From assembly GCA_040007035.1 (NCBI GenBank), contig JBDTVU010000061.1, positions 1-19,290 on the forward strand: a stretch of 19,290 nt of DNA, given 5' to 3'. Both the position numbers and the translations under genes were made by a program. Position 1 is the first letter of the stretch, and the number at the start of each line of letters is the position of its first letter. Origin of the DNA: CAIWHR01 sp040007035. Its GTDB lineage: Bacteria; Pseudomonadota; Gammaproteobacteria; Burkholderiales; Casimicrobiaceae. Under the pieces are notes generated by a model. It made no database searches. It worked only from the letters and a program-made list of their open reading frames with translations, and was not told where the DNA came from. Below are positions 7,554-15,171 of the stretch, piece after piece.

Positions 7554-8138
7554 TCAGCGTCCGGTCGCGCGCAGTGTCTTCTCGATGCGCCGATCCGGCA
7601 CCAGCCACATCAGCGCGACGATCACGTAGATCGCCTGCGCCAGCCATTGGCTGAGGAAGGCGAGCGGAATCGCCACCGCGTAGAGCACGATCGAGGCGCG
7701 GCCCTTGACGTCGCTGCCAATCGCCGTCGCCAGCACCGAGGTCGCCCCCTCCGCTGCGATCAGCACCTGCGCGAGGATCAGGTACGCGGTGCCGGCCAGC
7801 AGCAGGACGACGCCGTACAGCGCCGTCGGCATCGCGGCAAAGTGGTTCTCCCCCATCCAGCCGGTGACGAACAGGAACAGCGACAACCAGAACAGCAGGT
7901 GCAGGTTGGCCCAGAGCACGCCGCCGGTAACACCGCGCGCCGCGTGCAGCAGGTGATGGTGATTGTTCCAGTAGATGCCGACATAGACGAAGCTCAGCAC
8001 GTAGCTGAAGAACACGGGCAGCAGCGGCAGCAGCGCGTCGATGCCCTCGCCGTGCGGCACCTTCATCTCCAGCACCATGATGGTGATGATGATCGCGAGC
8101 ACGCCGTCGCTGAACGCTTCGAGCCGGGCCTTGTTCAT
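7554..8138 (-). CDS. TMEM175 family (DUF1211) potassium channel-like membrane protein
   Basis: A 194-residue membrane protein with about six helices. The first helix carries the family motif RLEAFSDGVLAIIITIMVLEMK; Phe9-Ser10-Asp11 corresponds to the FSD signature that lines TM1 in TMEM175 proteins. NNHHHLLHAA (58-67) follows TM2, as in bacterial members. Bacterial TMEM175 proteins are K+-permeable tetrameric channels of the inner membrane; their physiological role is poorly defined. The ATG at 8138 lies within ATGA and overlaps the stop of the sulfotransferase gene by 4 bp, implying translational coupling, with AAGGGA upstream serving as ribosome site. The longer frame upstream of this ATG is a shadow of the sulfotransferase gene. 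Confidence 0.9.
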   Translation of the reverse strand: MNKARLEAFSDGVLAIIITIMVLEMKVPHGEGIDALLPLLPVFFSYVLSFVYVGIYWNNHHHLLHAARGVTGGVLWANLHLLFWLSLFLFVTGWMGENHFAAMPTALYGVVLLLAGTAYLILAQVLIAAEGATSVLATAIGSDVKGRASIVLYAVAIPLAFLSQWLAQAIYVIVALMWLVPDRRIEKTLRATGR

Positions 8139-9736
8139 GGCGCGTCCCTTCGGCCCCCGGGGTGGGCGGCACCGCGGCGCACGGCCTTCTCGATCCGCTC
8201 CGCCAGATCCGCGCGCTGCACCGGGTCCGGCACGCGGCTGCGTGGATCGTCGGCCGGATCGCCAGCGGCGAGCGCCGCGAGGTTTGCGTCCATCCGTGCG
8301 TGTTCCTGCGCACGCGCTTCGGCGGCGCGGCCGACGATCCACAGCGCCCGCGTCTCGCGCCGCGCGACGTCTTCGTCGTCGGGGAAGCGCGCCTTCGCCG
8401 CCTTCGCCGCCGCCATTGCCTCGGCAAAGTGGCCGGCGCGGACCAGCGCGTCGACGAGGCGCAGATGCGCGACGACGTTCGGCGGGTCGAGTTCCTGCGC
8501 CTTCTGCGCCGCGGCGACGCTGTCGGCGAAGCGTCCCGCCCGTTGCTCCAGATGCGACGACTGGATGCGGAACCACGGGTGCGCAGGATCCTGCTCGATC
8601 GCTCTCGCCAGATGCTGCCGCGACTCGTCGAGGCGGCCGCCGAACTGGCACACCGACGCGAGCTGCGCCCAGAAGTGCGGTTTCGTCGGCCCGAGTGCAA
8701 TGCCGCGCAGGATGAAGATCTCGGCTTCGTCGAGCCGGCGCTGATGCAATCGGCAGGTGCCCAGCCGGACGTGATGTTCGCCGACGCCGGGCTCGCGGCC
8801 GACGCATGCGCGCGCGAGCTGATCGGCGCGATCGAGGTCGCGCCGCGCGATCGCCGCATCGGCCTCGCGCGCGAGCGTCGCGATCGGCACCGCGGCCGCG
8901 GCGTCCTGCGCCTCGTTGGCCGCGGCGGGCATCGCCTCACTGGCCGACGCCTCCGCCAAACTCGCCGGCGGCGCGTTCACCGCCGCGACGCACTCGGCCC
9001 ACAGCGCGTCGAGTGAGGCGCGCAGCGCCGGCGGTATCCAGTCCGGGATCCGCGTCGCGCGATCGGCGAGGCTGCGCTCGACCCCGAGCGCGGCGGCATC
9101 CGGCGGCGCGAGCCCCGGCACCGCGGCGAGGATCGCGCGCAACGCCGCCGGATCCGTCGCCGCATCTTGCATCAACAGCCGTACGCGCGACGGATGCCGC
9201 TTCGCGTGGTCGAGCAGCGCCCGCGTATGGACGAGCCACGATTCGAGCGCGCGTGTCGGCTGCGTCCAGAACACGAGGCTGGTGCGCGCCTCGCCGGGCG
9301 CCAGCGCGATCGCGATGCCACCGCGGTCGCGCAGCGAATCGAGGCATGGCGCCCAGTGCCGCAGCACGCCCAGCACGAGCACGTCGGGCAGGATCGCCCG
9401 CCACGCATCGAGGAACAGGCACACGCGCGGATCCTTGAAGCCCCACGCCGGGCCGCGCGCGTCGCGGTCGGCGGCGAGCGCGCGCAACGCGGCGACGAAT
9501 CGGGGGCGCACCGTCGGCAGCGCGCCCGCGTGCAGCCAGTCGCTGCCCGCGTCCTGCAGGATCGCGTCGTGCAGCTCGACGACGTCCCAATCCTCGAAAT
9601 GACCGGTCGCGTTCGACGCGAGCGCGGGGATCAGCACCGGGCCGAGGTCGACGCCGCAGCGGCCGAGCGCCTGCGCGACCATCGACGTGCCGGAGCGATG
9701 GAAGCCGGCGACGATGTAGCGGTGGCGGGCGGTCAC
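8135..9736 (-). CDS. Sulfotransferase family protein with C-terminal TPR repeats
   Basis: A 533-residue protein. The N-terminal P-loop-like 5'-phosphosulfate-binding motif is AGFHRSGTSMVAQAL (about 10-24). WGFKDPRVCLFLDAWR (about 98-113) and GVLRHWAPCLDSLRDRGG (about 123-140) fit the sulfotransferase fold's core and 3'-phosphate-binding region. An Ala-rich linker (about 250-285) leads to several TPR-like helical repeats (about 290-480: ADQLARACVGREPG, DEAEIFILRGIALGP, DESRQHLARAIEQDP, ADSVAAAQKAQELDP). It probably transfers sulfate from PAPS to a glycan or protein, with the TPRs recruiting the acceptor; the acceptor is unknown. Start GTG 9736 was picked because the motif begins 10 codons later and longer frames would run into the divergent amidase promoter. 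No clear Shine-Dalgarno is visible. It overlaps the TMEM175 gene by 4 bp. Confidence 0.85.
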   Translation of the reverse strand: MTARHRYIVAGFHRSGTSMVAQALGRCGVDLGPVLIPALASNATGHFEDWDVVELHDAILQDAGSDWLHAGALPTVRPRFVAALRALAADRDARGPAWGFKDPRVCLFLDAWRAILPDVLVLGVLRHWAPCLDSLRDRGGIAIALAPGEARTSLVFWTQPTRALESWLVHTRALLDHAKRHPSRVRLLMQDAATDPAALRAILAAVPGLAPPDAAALGVERSLADRATRIPDWIPPALRASLDALWAECVAAVNAPPASLAEASASEAMPAAANEAQDAAAAVPIATLAREADAAIARRDLDRADQLARACVGREPGVGEHHVRLGTCRLHQRRLDEAEIFILRGIALGPTKPHFWAQLASVCQFGGRLDESRQHLARAIEQDPAHPWFRIQSSHLEQRAGRFADSVAAAQKAQELDPPNVVAHLRLVDALVRAGHFAEAMAAAKAAKARFPDDEDVARRETRALWIVGRAAEARAQEHARMDANLAALAAGDPADDPRSRVPDPVQRADLAERIEKAVRRGAAHPGGRRDAP

Positions 9737-9847
9737 GTGGGGTCGGTGCGGGAGGGCGGTCGGCGGGTAACCGGCGCTCCGGTGCAGACTACCGGACGGC
9801 CTTCGCGGCAGCAACCGGTGTCCGGCATCGGCGATCGCGTGGCTGCC

Positions 9848-9877
9848 GTGACCGATTCCGCGCGGCGGGGGTATTCT
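9848..9877 (+). promoter_or_regulatory. Candidate sigma-70 promoter of the amidase gene
   Basis: GTGACC (9848-9853) and TATTCT (9872-9877) with an 18-nt spacer, 37 nt before the amidase ATG. Each hexamer matches consensus at four of six positions. The region lies between divergent genes, where a promoter is expected. Confidence 0.3.
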
Positions 9878-9914
9878 TGTCGGCGCACGCAACGATCCAC
9901 CCCACGCCGACGCC

Positions 9915-11345
9915 ATGGAACACGATCTCCCGTTTCTCTGTCTGACCGAGCTGTCGCAGCAACTCGCTGCCGGCAGGACGACATCGCGGCGCATCGTCGC
10001 CGACTGTCTCGCCCGCATCGTCGCGCAGGACGACAAGCTGCACGCCTTCATCGACGTCTATGCGGACGACGCGATTGCCGCCGCCGAGGCGGCCGACCTC
10101 GAGCGCGCGGCCGGCTTCGTCCGCGGCCCGCTGCACGGGCTGCCGATCGCGCTCAAGGATCTGCTGCACATCGAGGGCCGGCAGACGACGGCGGGTTCGA
10201 AGAGCTGGCTCGGGCAGCGCTCCAAACGCACGGCGACCTGCGTGTCGCGTCTGGTTGCGGCGGGGATGATTCCGCTCGGCAAGACGCACATGGTCGAGTT
10301 CGCGTTCGGCACGTGGGGCCTGAACCGCCCGCTCGGCGCGCCGTGGAATCCGTGGGACCTGACGACGCATCGCGTTGCCGGCGGATCGTCGTCAGGCTCG
10401 GCCGTCGCGGTGGCGGCCGGCATGGCGCCCGCGGCGATCGGTTCCGACACCGGCGGCTCGGTGCGCATTCCCGCCTCGCTCAACGGGCTCACCGGCCTGA
10501 AGCTTACCTGCGGTCTCGTCAGCCTCGCTGGCGTCGTGCCGCTGTCGACGACGCTCGACTCGATCGGCCCGCTGACCCGGACGATCGACGATGCGGCACT
10601 GCTGGTGGCGGCGATGGCCGGTCCCGATCCCGACGACGCGGCCACGCTCGCCGTGCCGCAGATTGATCTCGTGGCAGCGCTTTCGGGCGACGCCGACATT
10701 CGCGGCATGCGGATCACCTGTCTCGCCGCGGAGCAGTTGCCGGCCAACGCCGATCCCGACGTGCTGCGCGTGCGCGCCGAGACGATCGACGTGCTGCGCG
10801 GACTGGGTGCGCTGGTCGACGAGGCGCCGATCCCGTTCGAGTTCGCGGAGCTCGGCCCGAAGAACGGCCGGCTGATCGCGATCGAGGCGTACGCGTTTCA
10901 CCGCGCGTACATCGAGGATCCCGCGCTCGACATCGATCCGGCGGTGCGCGGGCGGATCGTCGGCGGCAAGGGTGCGACAGCGGTGGAGTATCTCGACGCT
11001 CTGTCCGAGCGCGACCGTGCCGCCGCGGCATTCGCCGACTGGATGCGCGGACGTGATCTGCTGCTGACGCCGATGCTGCCGATTGCGGCGATTCCGGTCG
11101 CTGCCGCCGACGAGGCGACCGCGCCGCTGGCGACGTTCTCGCGCGCGGTCAACTATCTCAAAGGATGCGCGGTTTCGCTGCCGGCCGGGCTGTCAGGTGC
11201 AGGGCTGCCGATCGGCATGCAGCTCGTGGGCGCGGCATTCGCCGACGCGTCGCTGGTACGCGCCGGACGCGCGTTCCAGCGCGCGACCGACTGGCACCGG
11301 CGGCGGCCGGATTTGAGCGCGTTGAGGCGCGAAGCGATCGACTGA
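9915..11345 (+). CDS. Amidase signature family hydrolase
   Basis: A 476-residue cytoplasmic enzyme that hydrolyses a C-N amide bond. The Ser-cisSer-Lys triad is complete: Lys81 (PIALKDLL), cis-Ser158 in the Gly/Ser-rich loop GGSSSGSAVAVAAG (156-169) and nucleophile Ser182 in GSDTGGSVRIPAS (176-188). The 24-residue spacing between the two serines is the family norm. AGLPIGMQLVG near the C-terminus is also typical. Length suits general amidases and the GatA type, but gatB and gatC are not beside it, so a stand-alone catabolic amidase is more likely; the substrate cannot be told. The ATG was chosen because the alignment with family N-termini begins there; no clear Shine-Dalgarno is seen. It is the only plus-strand gene between 7.5 and 18.3 kb and converges on two small minus-strand genes. 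Confidence 0.9.
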   Translation: MEHDLPFLCLTELSQQLAAGRTTSRRIVADCLARIVAQDDKLHAFIDVYADDAIAAAEAADLERAAGFVRGPLHGLPIALKDLLHIEGRQTTAGSKSWLGQRSKRTATCVSRLVAAGMIPLGKTHMVEFAFGTWGLNRPLGAPWNPWDLTTHRVAGGSSSGSAVAVAAGMAPAAIGSDTGGSVRIPASLNGLTGLKLTCGLVSLAGVVPLSTTLDSIGPLTRTIDDAALLVAAMAGPDPDDAATLAVPQIDLVAALSGDADIRGMRITCLAAEQLPANADPDVLRVRAETIDVLRGLGALVDEAPIPFEFAELGPKNGRLIAIEAYAFHRAYIEDPALDIDPAVRGRIVGGKGATAVEYLDALSERDRAAAAFADWMRGRDLLLTPMLPIAAIPVAAADEATAPLATFSRAVNYLKGCAVSLPAGLSGAGLPIGMQLVGAAFADASLVRAGRAFQRATDWHRRRPDLSALRREAID

Positions 11346-11357
11346 CGCGCTGCGGAT

Positions 11358-11579
11358 TCAGAAGTTGCGGCGGCCGCCGGGCGCGGCGAGCCAGAGATTG
11401 CGTCGGGCGCGCTCGTCGTGCGCATGCGCCTCGCGCAGCGCGTCGGCGCGTTCGCGAGCGGCGTCGGCGGATTGCGCCACCGCCGGTTCCGGGCCGGCGG
11501 CTGCCGGCGCCTGCGGCGCGAAATTGCGCGCGGCCAGCAGCGGCCTCAGCAGCACGGCGATCGCGTTAGTGGTGTCCAT
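11358..11579 (-). CDS. Small hypothetical protein, 73 residues
   Basis: A short protein starting MDTTNAIAVLLRPLL, with an Ala/Pro-rich middle and a charged helical segment (AARERADALREAHAHDERARR, about 40-60) before a Gly/Arg-rich end. It overlaps the end of the preceding phasin-like gene by 14 bp, which suggests coupled translation. The ribosome site is weak (GGTGG). A start seven codons upstream (ATG 11600) is possible. It resembles no family I recognise and, given the high GC, could be a chance open frame. Its placement in tandem behind a likely gene is the main support. Confidence 0.4.
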   Translation of the reverse strand: MDTTNAIAVLLRPLLAARNFAPQAPAAAGPEPAVAQSADAARERADALREAHAHDERARRNLWLAAPGGRRNF

Positions 11580-11976
11580 GGTCCACCGGGGGAAAGGCAT
11601 ACGCCATGTGGCCGAACGCGCGGCCGACGCGGCTTGCCGCTTCCGCGAGCTGCTTTGCGAACTGCGCCTGCAGGCTCGCCGCGTTGGTCAGCGCATCGCG
11701 GACGGCGCCCTCGGGCAGCATCTGCTCGCTGGTATCGGCGAGGGTCTTCGATTGCGCGTTGGCAAGGTGTGCCAGCACATGGGCAAAGGCGACCTCGAAG
11801 GTCAGCGCCTGGTTGGCGTTGAACGCAAGCACGGCCCAGGCGGCATCGGCCGAGAACGGGGCAGGCAGGTCGGGGGTGAGTGGCCACTTCTCGGCCCACT
11901 CGCTTGCCAGCGCTTCCCAAGGGTACGGGGTGGCGCCGCCGACCCCGCCCAGCTCCGGTTGGGGCTGTGGTTTCAT
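11566..11976 (-). CDS. Phasin-like small helical protein
   Basis: A 136-residue protein. The N-terminus is Pro/Gly-rich (about 1-45), followed by one long amphipathic alpha-helical region (about 48-125) rich in Ala, Gln and Leu: NQALTFEVAFAHVLAHLANAQ, then ALTNAASLQAQFAKQLAEAASRV. That composition and helical register resemble phasins, which coat polyhydroxyalkanoate granules. Primary motifs of the family are not strong enough to be sure, so this is a cautious assignment. The ATG at 11976 has GGAG 8 nt upstream. No PHA synthase or depolymerase gene is in the window. The gene overlaps the next small ORF and is separated from the pdxA-like gene by a repeat-rich gap. Confidence 0.55.
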   Translation of the reverse strand: MKPQPQPELGGVGGATPYPWEALASEWAEKWPLTPDLPAPFSADAAWAVLAFNANQALTFEVAFAHVLAHLANAQSKTLADTSEQMLPEGAVRDALTNAASLQAQFAKQLAEAASRVGRAFGHMAYAFPPVDHGHH

Positions 11977-12060
11977 CGGTGACTCCGTGGCAGAAATGAT
12001 GCAGTGCAACATAAGTGAGTCGGCCCGGAATTGCAAGCTCGCCACCGGGCTCAACCCGCG

Positions 12061-12158
12061 CTTCCGGGCGCCAAGCGCCCAGAATGATCAATCCAAGTCA
12101 TTGATTAGTATTGTTTGATGGCGGAGCAGACCGCCTGTCCGAAACCCGGACGGCGCCA
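12061..12158. repeat. Cluster of short hairpins upstream of the phasin-like gene
   Basis: Three small stem-loops can be drawn: GGGCG/CGCCC at 12066-12080, GGCGG/CCGCC at 12120-12135 and GTCCG/CGGAC at 12137-12151. The last two are adjacent and could be enclosed by TGGCG (12119-12123) pairing with CGCCA (12154-12158). No U-run follows either way, so they are not evident intrinsic terminators. This lies within the 326-bp gene-free stretch 11977-12302. Confidence 0.4.
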
Positions 12159-12169
12159 CTCGCTTTCTA

Positions 12170-12181
12170 TCAAACGTTTGA
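12170..12181. promoter_or_regulatory. Perfect 12-bp palindrome, possible operator
   Basis: TCAAACGTTTGA is its own reverse complement. It sits about 190 bp upstream of the phasin-like start in a gene-free stretch, an acceptable place for a repressor site. No adjacent regulator gene is present, so the assignment is tentative. Confidence 0.25.
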
Positions 12182-12206
12182 ATATCGGCCGCGGATGACC
12201 GTGGAA

Positions 12207-12250
12207 AGTAGGGTCAGACTCGACTTTTCGGGGGGGTAATGGAGCGGGGT
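12207..12250. repeat. Partial copies of REP-like repeats
   Basis: AAGTAGGGTCAGACTCGAC begins at 12207 and is followed by T, C and a G-run. It shares the GGGTCAG core with the palindrome directly to its right but differs beyond it, as sister REP families do. TAATGG then recurs at 12238 and 12250, giving a stuttered run into the full palindrome. Repeats of this look are commonly found near REP-associated tyrosine transposases (RAYTs); that is family knowledge, and no RAYT gene is in the window. Confidence 0.45.
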
Positions 12251-12299
12251 AATGGGGTCAGTGTAAGTTATCAAAACGGATAACTTACACTGACCCATT
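12251..12299. repeat. Long palindromic REP-like element, copy 1
   Basis: The left arm at 12251-12272 contains GGGGTCAGTGTAAGTTATC. The loop is AAAACG (12273-12278). The right arm at 12279-12299 is its reverse complement with one G:C pair lost (GACCC instead of GACCCC). It begins 3 bp beyond the stop of the pdxA-like gene, so its transcript would form a strong hairpin that could stabilise or end the operon mRNA, although no U-run follows. The same sequence with the same loop recurs at 19241-19290. Confidence 0.85.
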
Positions 12300-12302
12300 A
12301 CT

Positions 12303-13334
12303 TCAGCGCGCGACGCGCAGCGCCATTTCGGCCGCGAGCAGCACGGCTGCCCGGGTCGCGCCGAGGTTGGCGATCCCCTTGCCGGCGATTTCGTACGCGG
12401 TGCCGTGGGCCGGCGTGCAGATGGGAAACGGGAAGCCGCCGAGCACCGTCACGCCGCGGTCGAAACCCATCAGCTTCATCGCGATCTGCCCTTGGTCGTG
12501 ATACATCGTGAGCACCGCGTCGAAATCGCCACGCTGCGCGCGGACGAACACGGTATCCGCCGGAAACGGGCCTTCGGCCGGCACGCCGCGGGCGCGGGCG
12601 CGCTCGATCGCCGGCGCGATGACGTCGATTTCCTCGCGGCCGAAGTTGCCGCCATCGCCGGCATGCGGGTTGAGGCCCGCGACGGCGATGCGGGGCGGCT
12701 CGAAGCCGGCCGCGCGCAGCGATGCCGCGGTCAGCTCCAGCGCGTCGACGACGGCGTCGATGGTGAGCATCGACGCGACCTTCGACAGCGGCACGTGCGA
12801 GGTGACGCGCGCGTTCCACAGCCGGTCGAGGACATTGAATTCGGTCGCCGGCCCGGAGACGCCGAGCACGCCGGCGGTGAAGCGGATCTCGTCGTCGTAG
12901 GACGGCAGCGCCATCCGCATCGACTGCTTGTTGAACGGCGTGAAGCACACCGCCTGCGCGCGGCCCGCCGCGACCATCTGCAGCGCGTGACCGTAGTTGG
13001 CGAGCGCGAACTGCCCGCCCTCGCGCGACGCAACGCCGCGCCGGACGGTCGCCGGATCGAGGTGGGCGAGATCGACGAACGCCGGTCGGCCGGCGTCCGC
13101 CGGCAGCGGATCGTGCGCACCGACCATGTCGACGTCGACCGCGACGCCGGCGACCTTCGCACCTTCGTCGAACATCCGCCGGTCGCCGACGATGACGATG
13201 TGCGCCGCCGCGCGCGCCTCGGCCAGCGCCGCGATCTTCGCCGTCAGCTCGGGACTGATGCCCGCCGGGTCGCCCATCGCCAGCGCGATCACGGGGCGCG
13301 GCCGATTCGTGTCGTTCACAGTCTTCTCCGTCAT
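12303..13334 (-). CDS. PdxA family NAD-dependent dehydrogenase
   Basis: A 343-residue protein of the 4-hydroxythreonine-4-phosphate dehydrogenase family. Seen: N-terminal ALAMGDPAGISPEL (17-30) and three metal-binding histidines at His180 (TSHVPLS), His224 (LNPHAGDGG) and His279 (MYHDQGQIAMK), spaced like those of E. coli PdxA. It also has GFDRGVTVLGG and TPAHGTAYEIAG near the end. It closes a TRAP/catabolic operon, 15 bp after dctM, so a catabolic role is more likely than pyridoxal phosphate synthesis. Candidates from family knowledge are PdxA2 (threonate/erythronate 4-phosphate dehydrogenase) or a TphB-like cis-dihydrodiol dehydrogenase. A sugar-acid kinase, which PdxA2 needs, is not in the window. 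A palindrome follows the stop codon. Confidence 0.9.
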   Translation of the reverse strand: MTEKTVNDTNRPRPVIALAMGDPAGISPELTAKIAALAEARAAAHIVIVGDRRMFDEGAKVAGVAVDVDMVGAHDPLPADAGRPAFVDLAHLDPATVRRGVASREGGQFALANYGHALQMVAAGRAQAVCFTPFNKQSMRMALPSYDDEIRFTAGVLGVSGPATEFNVLDRLWNARVTSHVPLSKVASMLTIDAVVDALELTAASLRAAGFEPPRIAVAGLNPHAGDGGNFGREEIDVIAPAIERARARGVPAEGPFPADTVFVRAQRGDFDAVLTMYHDQGQIAMKLMGFDRGVTVLGGFPFPICTPAHGTAYEIAGKGIANLGATRAAVLLAAEMALRVAR

Positions 13335-13349
13335 TTTCCGGGCGTCAGC

Positions 13350-14633
13350 TCACGGCCCCACGGCGAGCCGCGGAAGCCAGGTCGTGAGGTCGGGGATGTA
13401 GGTAATGAGCAACAGCGTGATCGTGAGTGGCAGGTAGTACGGCACCATTTCCTTCAGCACTTCCTTCATCGTGACCTTCGCGATGTCGGCGACGAGGTAC
13501 AGCGCGAGCCCCATCGGCGGCGTCAGCAGCCCGATCATCAGGTTGAACACGACGACCATGCCGAGATGGACCGGGTCGACGCCGGCGGCCACCAGCGGCT
13601 TGGCGATGATCGGCGCGATGACGAGGATCGCCGTCGTGCTGTCGAGGAACATGCCGACGACGATCAGCAGCACGTTGACGATCAGCAGCAGCACGTACGG
13701 GTTGGTCGAGATCGTCAGCATGATGCCGGTGAGCTTCTGCGGCACCTGCTCGACCGACAGGATCCAACCGAACAGCGCCGCAACGGCGACGATCAGCAGG
13801 ATGCCGGCCGACGCGCGGATCGTCTCGAATCCGGCGTCGAGGATCCCCCGCCACGTCAGCTCGCGGTAGAACAGGCTGCTGATCAACATCGCGTAGAACA
13901 CCGTCACCGCCGCGATTTCGGTCGGCGTGAAGAAGCCGGCCAGCATCCCTGCGATCAGGATCAGCGGCGCGACGATCGCCGGGAACGCCGGCTTGAAGTC
14001 GCGCCACAGCTCGCCGCGTGTAGGCCAGCGCTCGGCGCGCGGATAGCCACGGCGGATGGCAAGCCAACCCGTCATCAGCATCAGCATCAGCACGCAGAGC
14101 AGGCCCGGCAGGATGCCGCCGAGCAGGAGCTGGATCACCGACACGCCGGTGACGGTGCCGTAGATGATGAGCGGGATCGACGGCGGAAAGATCGGCCCGA
14201 CGATCGCCGACGAGCTCGTCACCGCCGCAGCGAACGGCGCAGTGAAGCCCTTGCCGCGCATCGCGTCGATCTCGATTCGGCCGATCCCGCCGATGTCGGC
14301 CAGCGCCGAACCCGACATCCCGGCGAAGATCAGGCTGCCGAAGATGTTGACCTGCGCGAGCCCGCCCGGCATCCGGCCGCACGCGGTGTCGGCGAACTTG
14401 TAGATGTAGCGCGAGATGCCGGCGCTGTTCATCAGGCTGCCGACGAACAGGAACACCGGCACCGCGACCAGCGGGAACGAATCCAGCGCGTAGAGCGTCC
14501 GCTGCGCGACGAGGTCGATCGGCAGCCCGTTGGCGAACACGTACACGATGCACGGGATCCCGATCGCCAGCACGACCGGGAACCCGAGCACGAACAGCAC
14601 AAGGAACGCGAGAATGACGACGAAGCCTTCCAC
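13350..14633 (-). CDS. dctM: TRAP transporter large permease subunit
   Basis: A 427-residue inner-membrane protein with about a dozen hydrophobic helices, the catalytic (ion-coupled) DctM subunit of a tripartite ATP-independent periplasmic transporter. Typical segments are VFLFVGSLMNSAGIS, GSLIFAGMSGSALADIGGIG (about 99-118), SSAIVGPIFPPSIPLIIYG (about 140-158), FFTPTEIAAVTVFYA and LTPPMGLALYLVADIA. Start GTG 14633 lies 9 bp after the dctQ stop; the ribosome site is weak, so coupling to dctQ is likely. It moves the bound solute across the membrane using the sodium gradient, as known for the family. Confidence 0.95.
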   Translation of the reverse strand: MEGFVVILAFLVLFVLGFPVVLAIGIPCIVYVFANGLPIDLVAQRTLYALDSFPLVAVPVFLFVGSLMNSAGISRYIYKFADTACGRMPGGLAQVNIFGSLIFAGMSGSALADIGGIGRIEIDAMRGKGFTAPFAAAVTSSSAIVGPIFPPSIPLIIYGTVTGVSVIQLLLGGILPGLLCVLMLMLMTGWLAIRRGYPRAERWPTRGELWRDFKPAFPAIVAPLILIAGMLAGFFTPTEIAAVTVFYAMLISSLFYRELTWRGILDAGFETIRASAGILLIVAVAALFGWILSVEQVPQKLTGIMLTISTNPYVLLLIVNVLLIVVGMFLDSTTAILVIAPIIAKPLVAAGVDPVHLGMVVVFNLMIGLLTPPMGLALYLVADIAKVTMKEVLKEMVPYYLPLTITLLLITYIPDLTTWLPRLAVGP

Positions 14634-14642
14634 CGCGCGCGC

Positions 14643-15137
14643 CTAGGTCAGCACCGTGTGCTTGTCTTCGGGCCGGCGCCGGCGCAGCGTGTGGACGAAC
14701 ATCATCGCCGTCTCCAGCGCGAGTAGCAGCGAGCCGACGGCGAGCGGCCCCATGAACAGCCAGAACGGCATTTCGAGCGTCGCCGTCTGGTTCTGCAGGT
14801 TGTTGCCGATCGTCACCACGCCGGCGACGAACATCACGCCGAACATCGCGATCCCCGCGACCTCGATGCCGAGCTGCAGGAACCACCGCGGCTTCGGCGG
14901 CAGCAACCCCTGGAACTCCTCCATCCGGATCTGCCCGCCCTCCGCGGTCACGTACGACGCGGCGACGAACGACAGGCAGATCAGGAAATAGCGGGCCAAC
15001 TCCTCGGCGCCCGCCATCGGCACGTTGAAGATGCCGCGCATCGCGATCTGCGCCAGCGGCGTGACGACGAGCAGCGCGAGCAGCGCGAGGCTCGTCCAGC
15101 GCACCGCGGCGCGGATGGCGGTCAGCAGCGTTCGCAT
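14643..15137 (-). CDS. dctQ: TRAP transporter small permease subunit
   Basis: A 164-residue membrane protein with four predicted helices (about 14-34, 45-65, 85-110, 126-148), the DctQ-type subunit that partners DctM. The second helix region MAGAEELARYFLICLSFVAASYV is the family signature with its conserved Glu-Glu-Arg stretch. ATG 15137 lies 34 bp after the dctP stop. The C-terminus is Arg-rich and cytoplasmic (RRRRPEDKH). Gene order P-Q-M is the usual one for TRAP operons. Confidence 0.93.
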   Translation of the reverse strand: MRTLLTAIRAAVRWTSLALLALLVVTPLAQIAMRGIFNVPMAGAEELARYFLICLSFVAASYVTAEGGQIRMEEFQGLLPPKPRWFLQLGIEVAGIAMFGVMFVAGVVTIGNNLQNQTATLEMPFWLFMGPLAVGSLLLALETAMMFVHTLRRRRPEDKHTVLT

Positions 15138-15171
15138 GGCGGGCGTGTCGACGGAGCGCGCCGTTACGCCG

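Noticed and set aside
6976..8940. 654-codon minus-strand frame crossing three genes
   Set aside because: It overlaps the protease, TMEM175 and sulfotransferase genes out of frame and consists mostly of Arg/Ser/Ala without domains.
9915..11345. GatA subunit of aspartyl/glutamyl-tRNA amidotransferase
   Set aside because: The family and triad fit, but gatB and gatC are not adjacent and the surrounding genes are unrelated to translation, so only a general amidase call is made.
12119..12158. tRNA-like look of two adjacent hairpins within an outer stem
   Set aside because: Only about 40 nt long, with no acceptor, anticodon or T-loop pattern; the outer pairing competes with the inner hairpin.
12251..12299. 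Intrinsic terminator for the catabolic operon
   Set aside because: The hairpin is strong but no U-run follows on the transcript side, and the same palindrome recurs at 19241-19290 as a dispersed repeat, so it is called a repeat first.
12405..14726. 773-codon plus-strand open frame rich in Arg, His, Asp and Gln
   Set aside because: It is the complement of the pdxA-like and dctM genes, both with clear family motifs; the odd composition is what antisense of membrane-helix codons yields.
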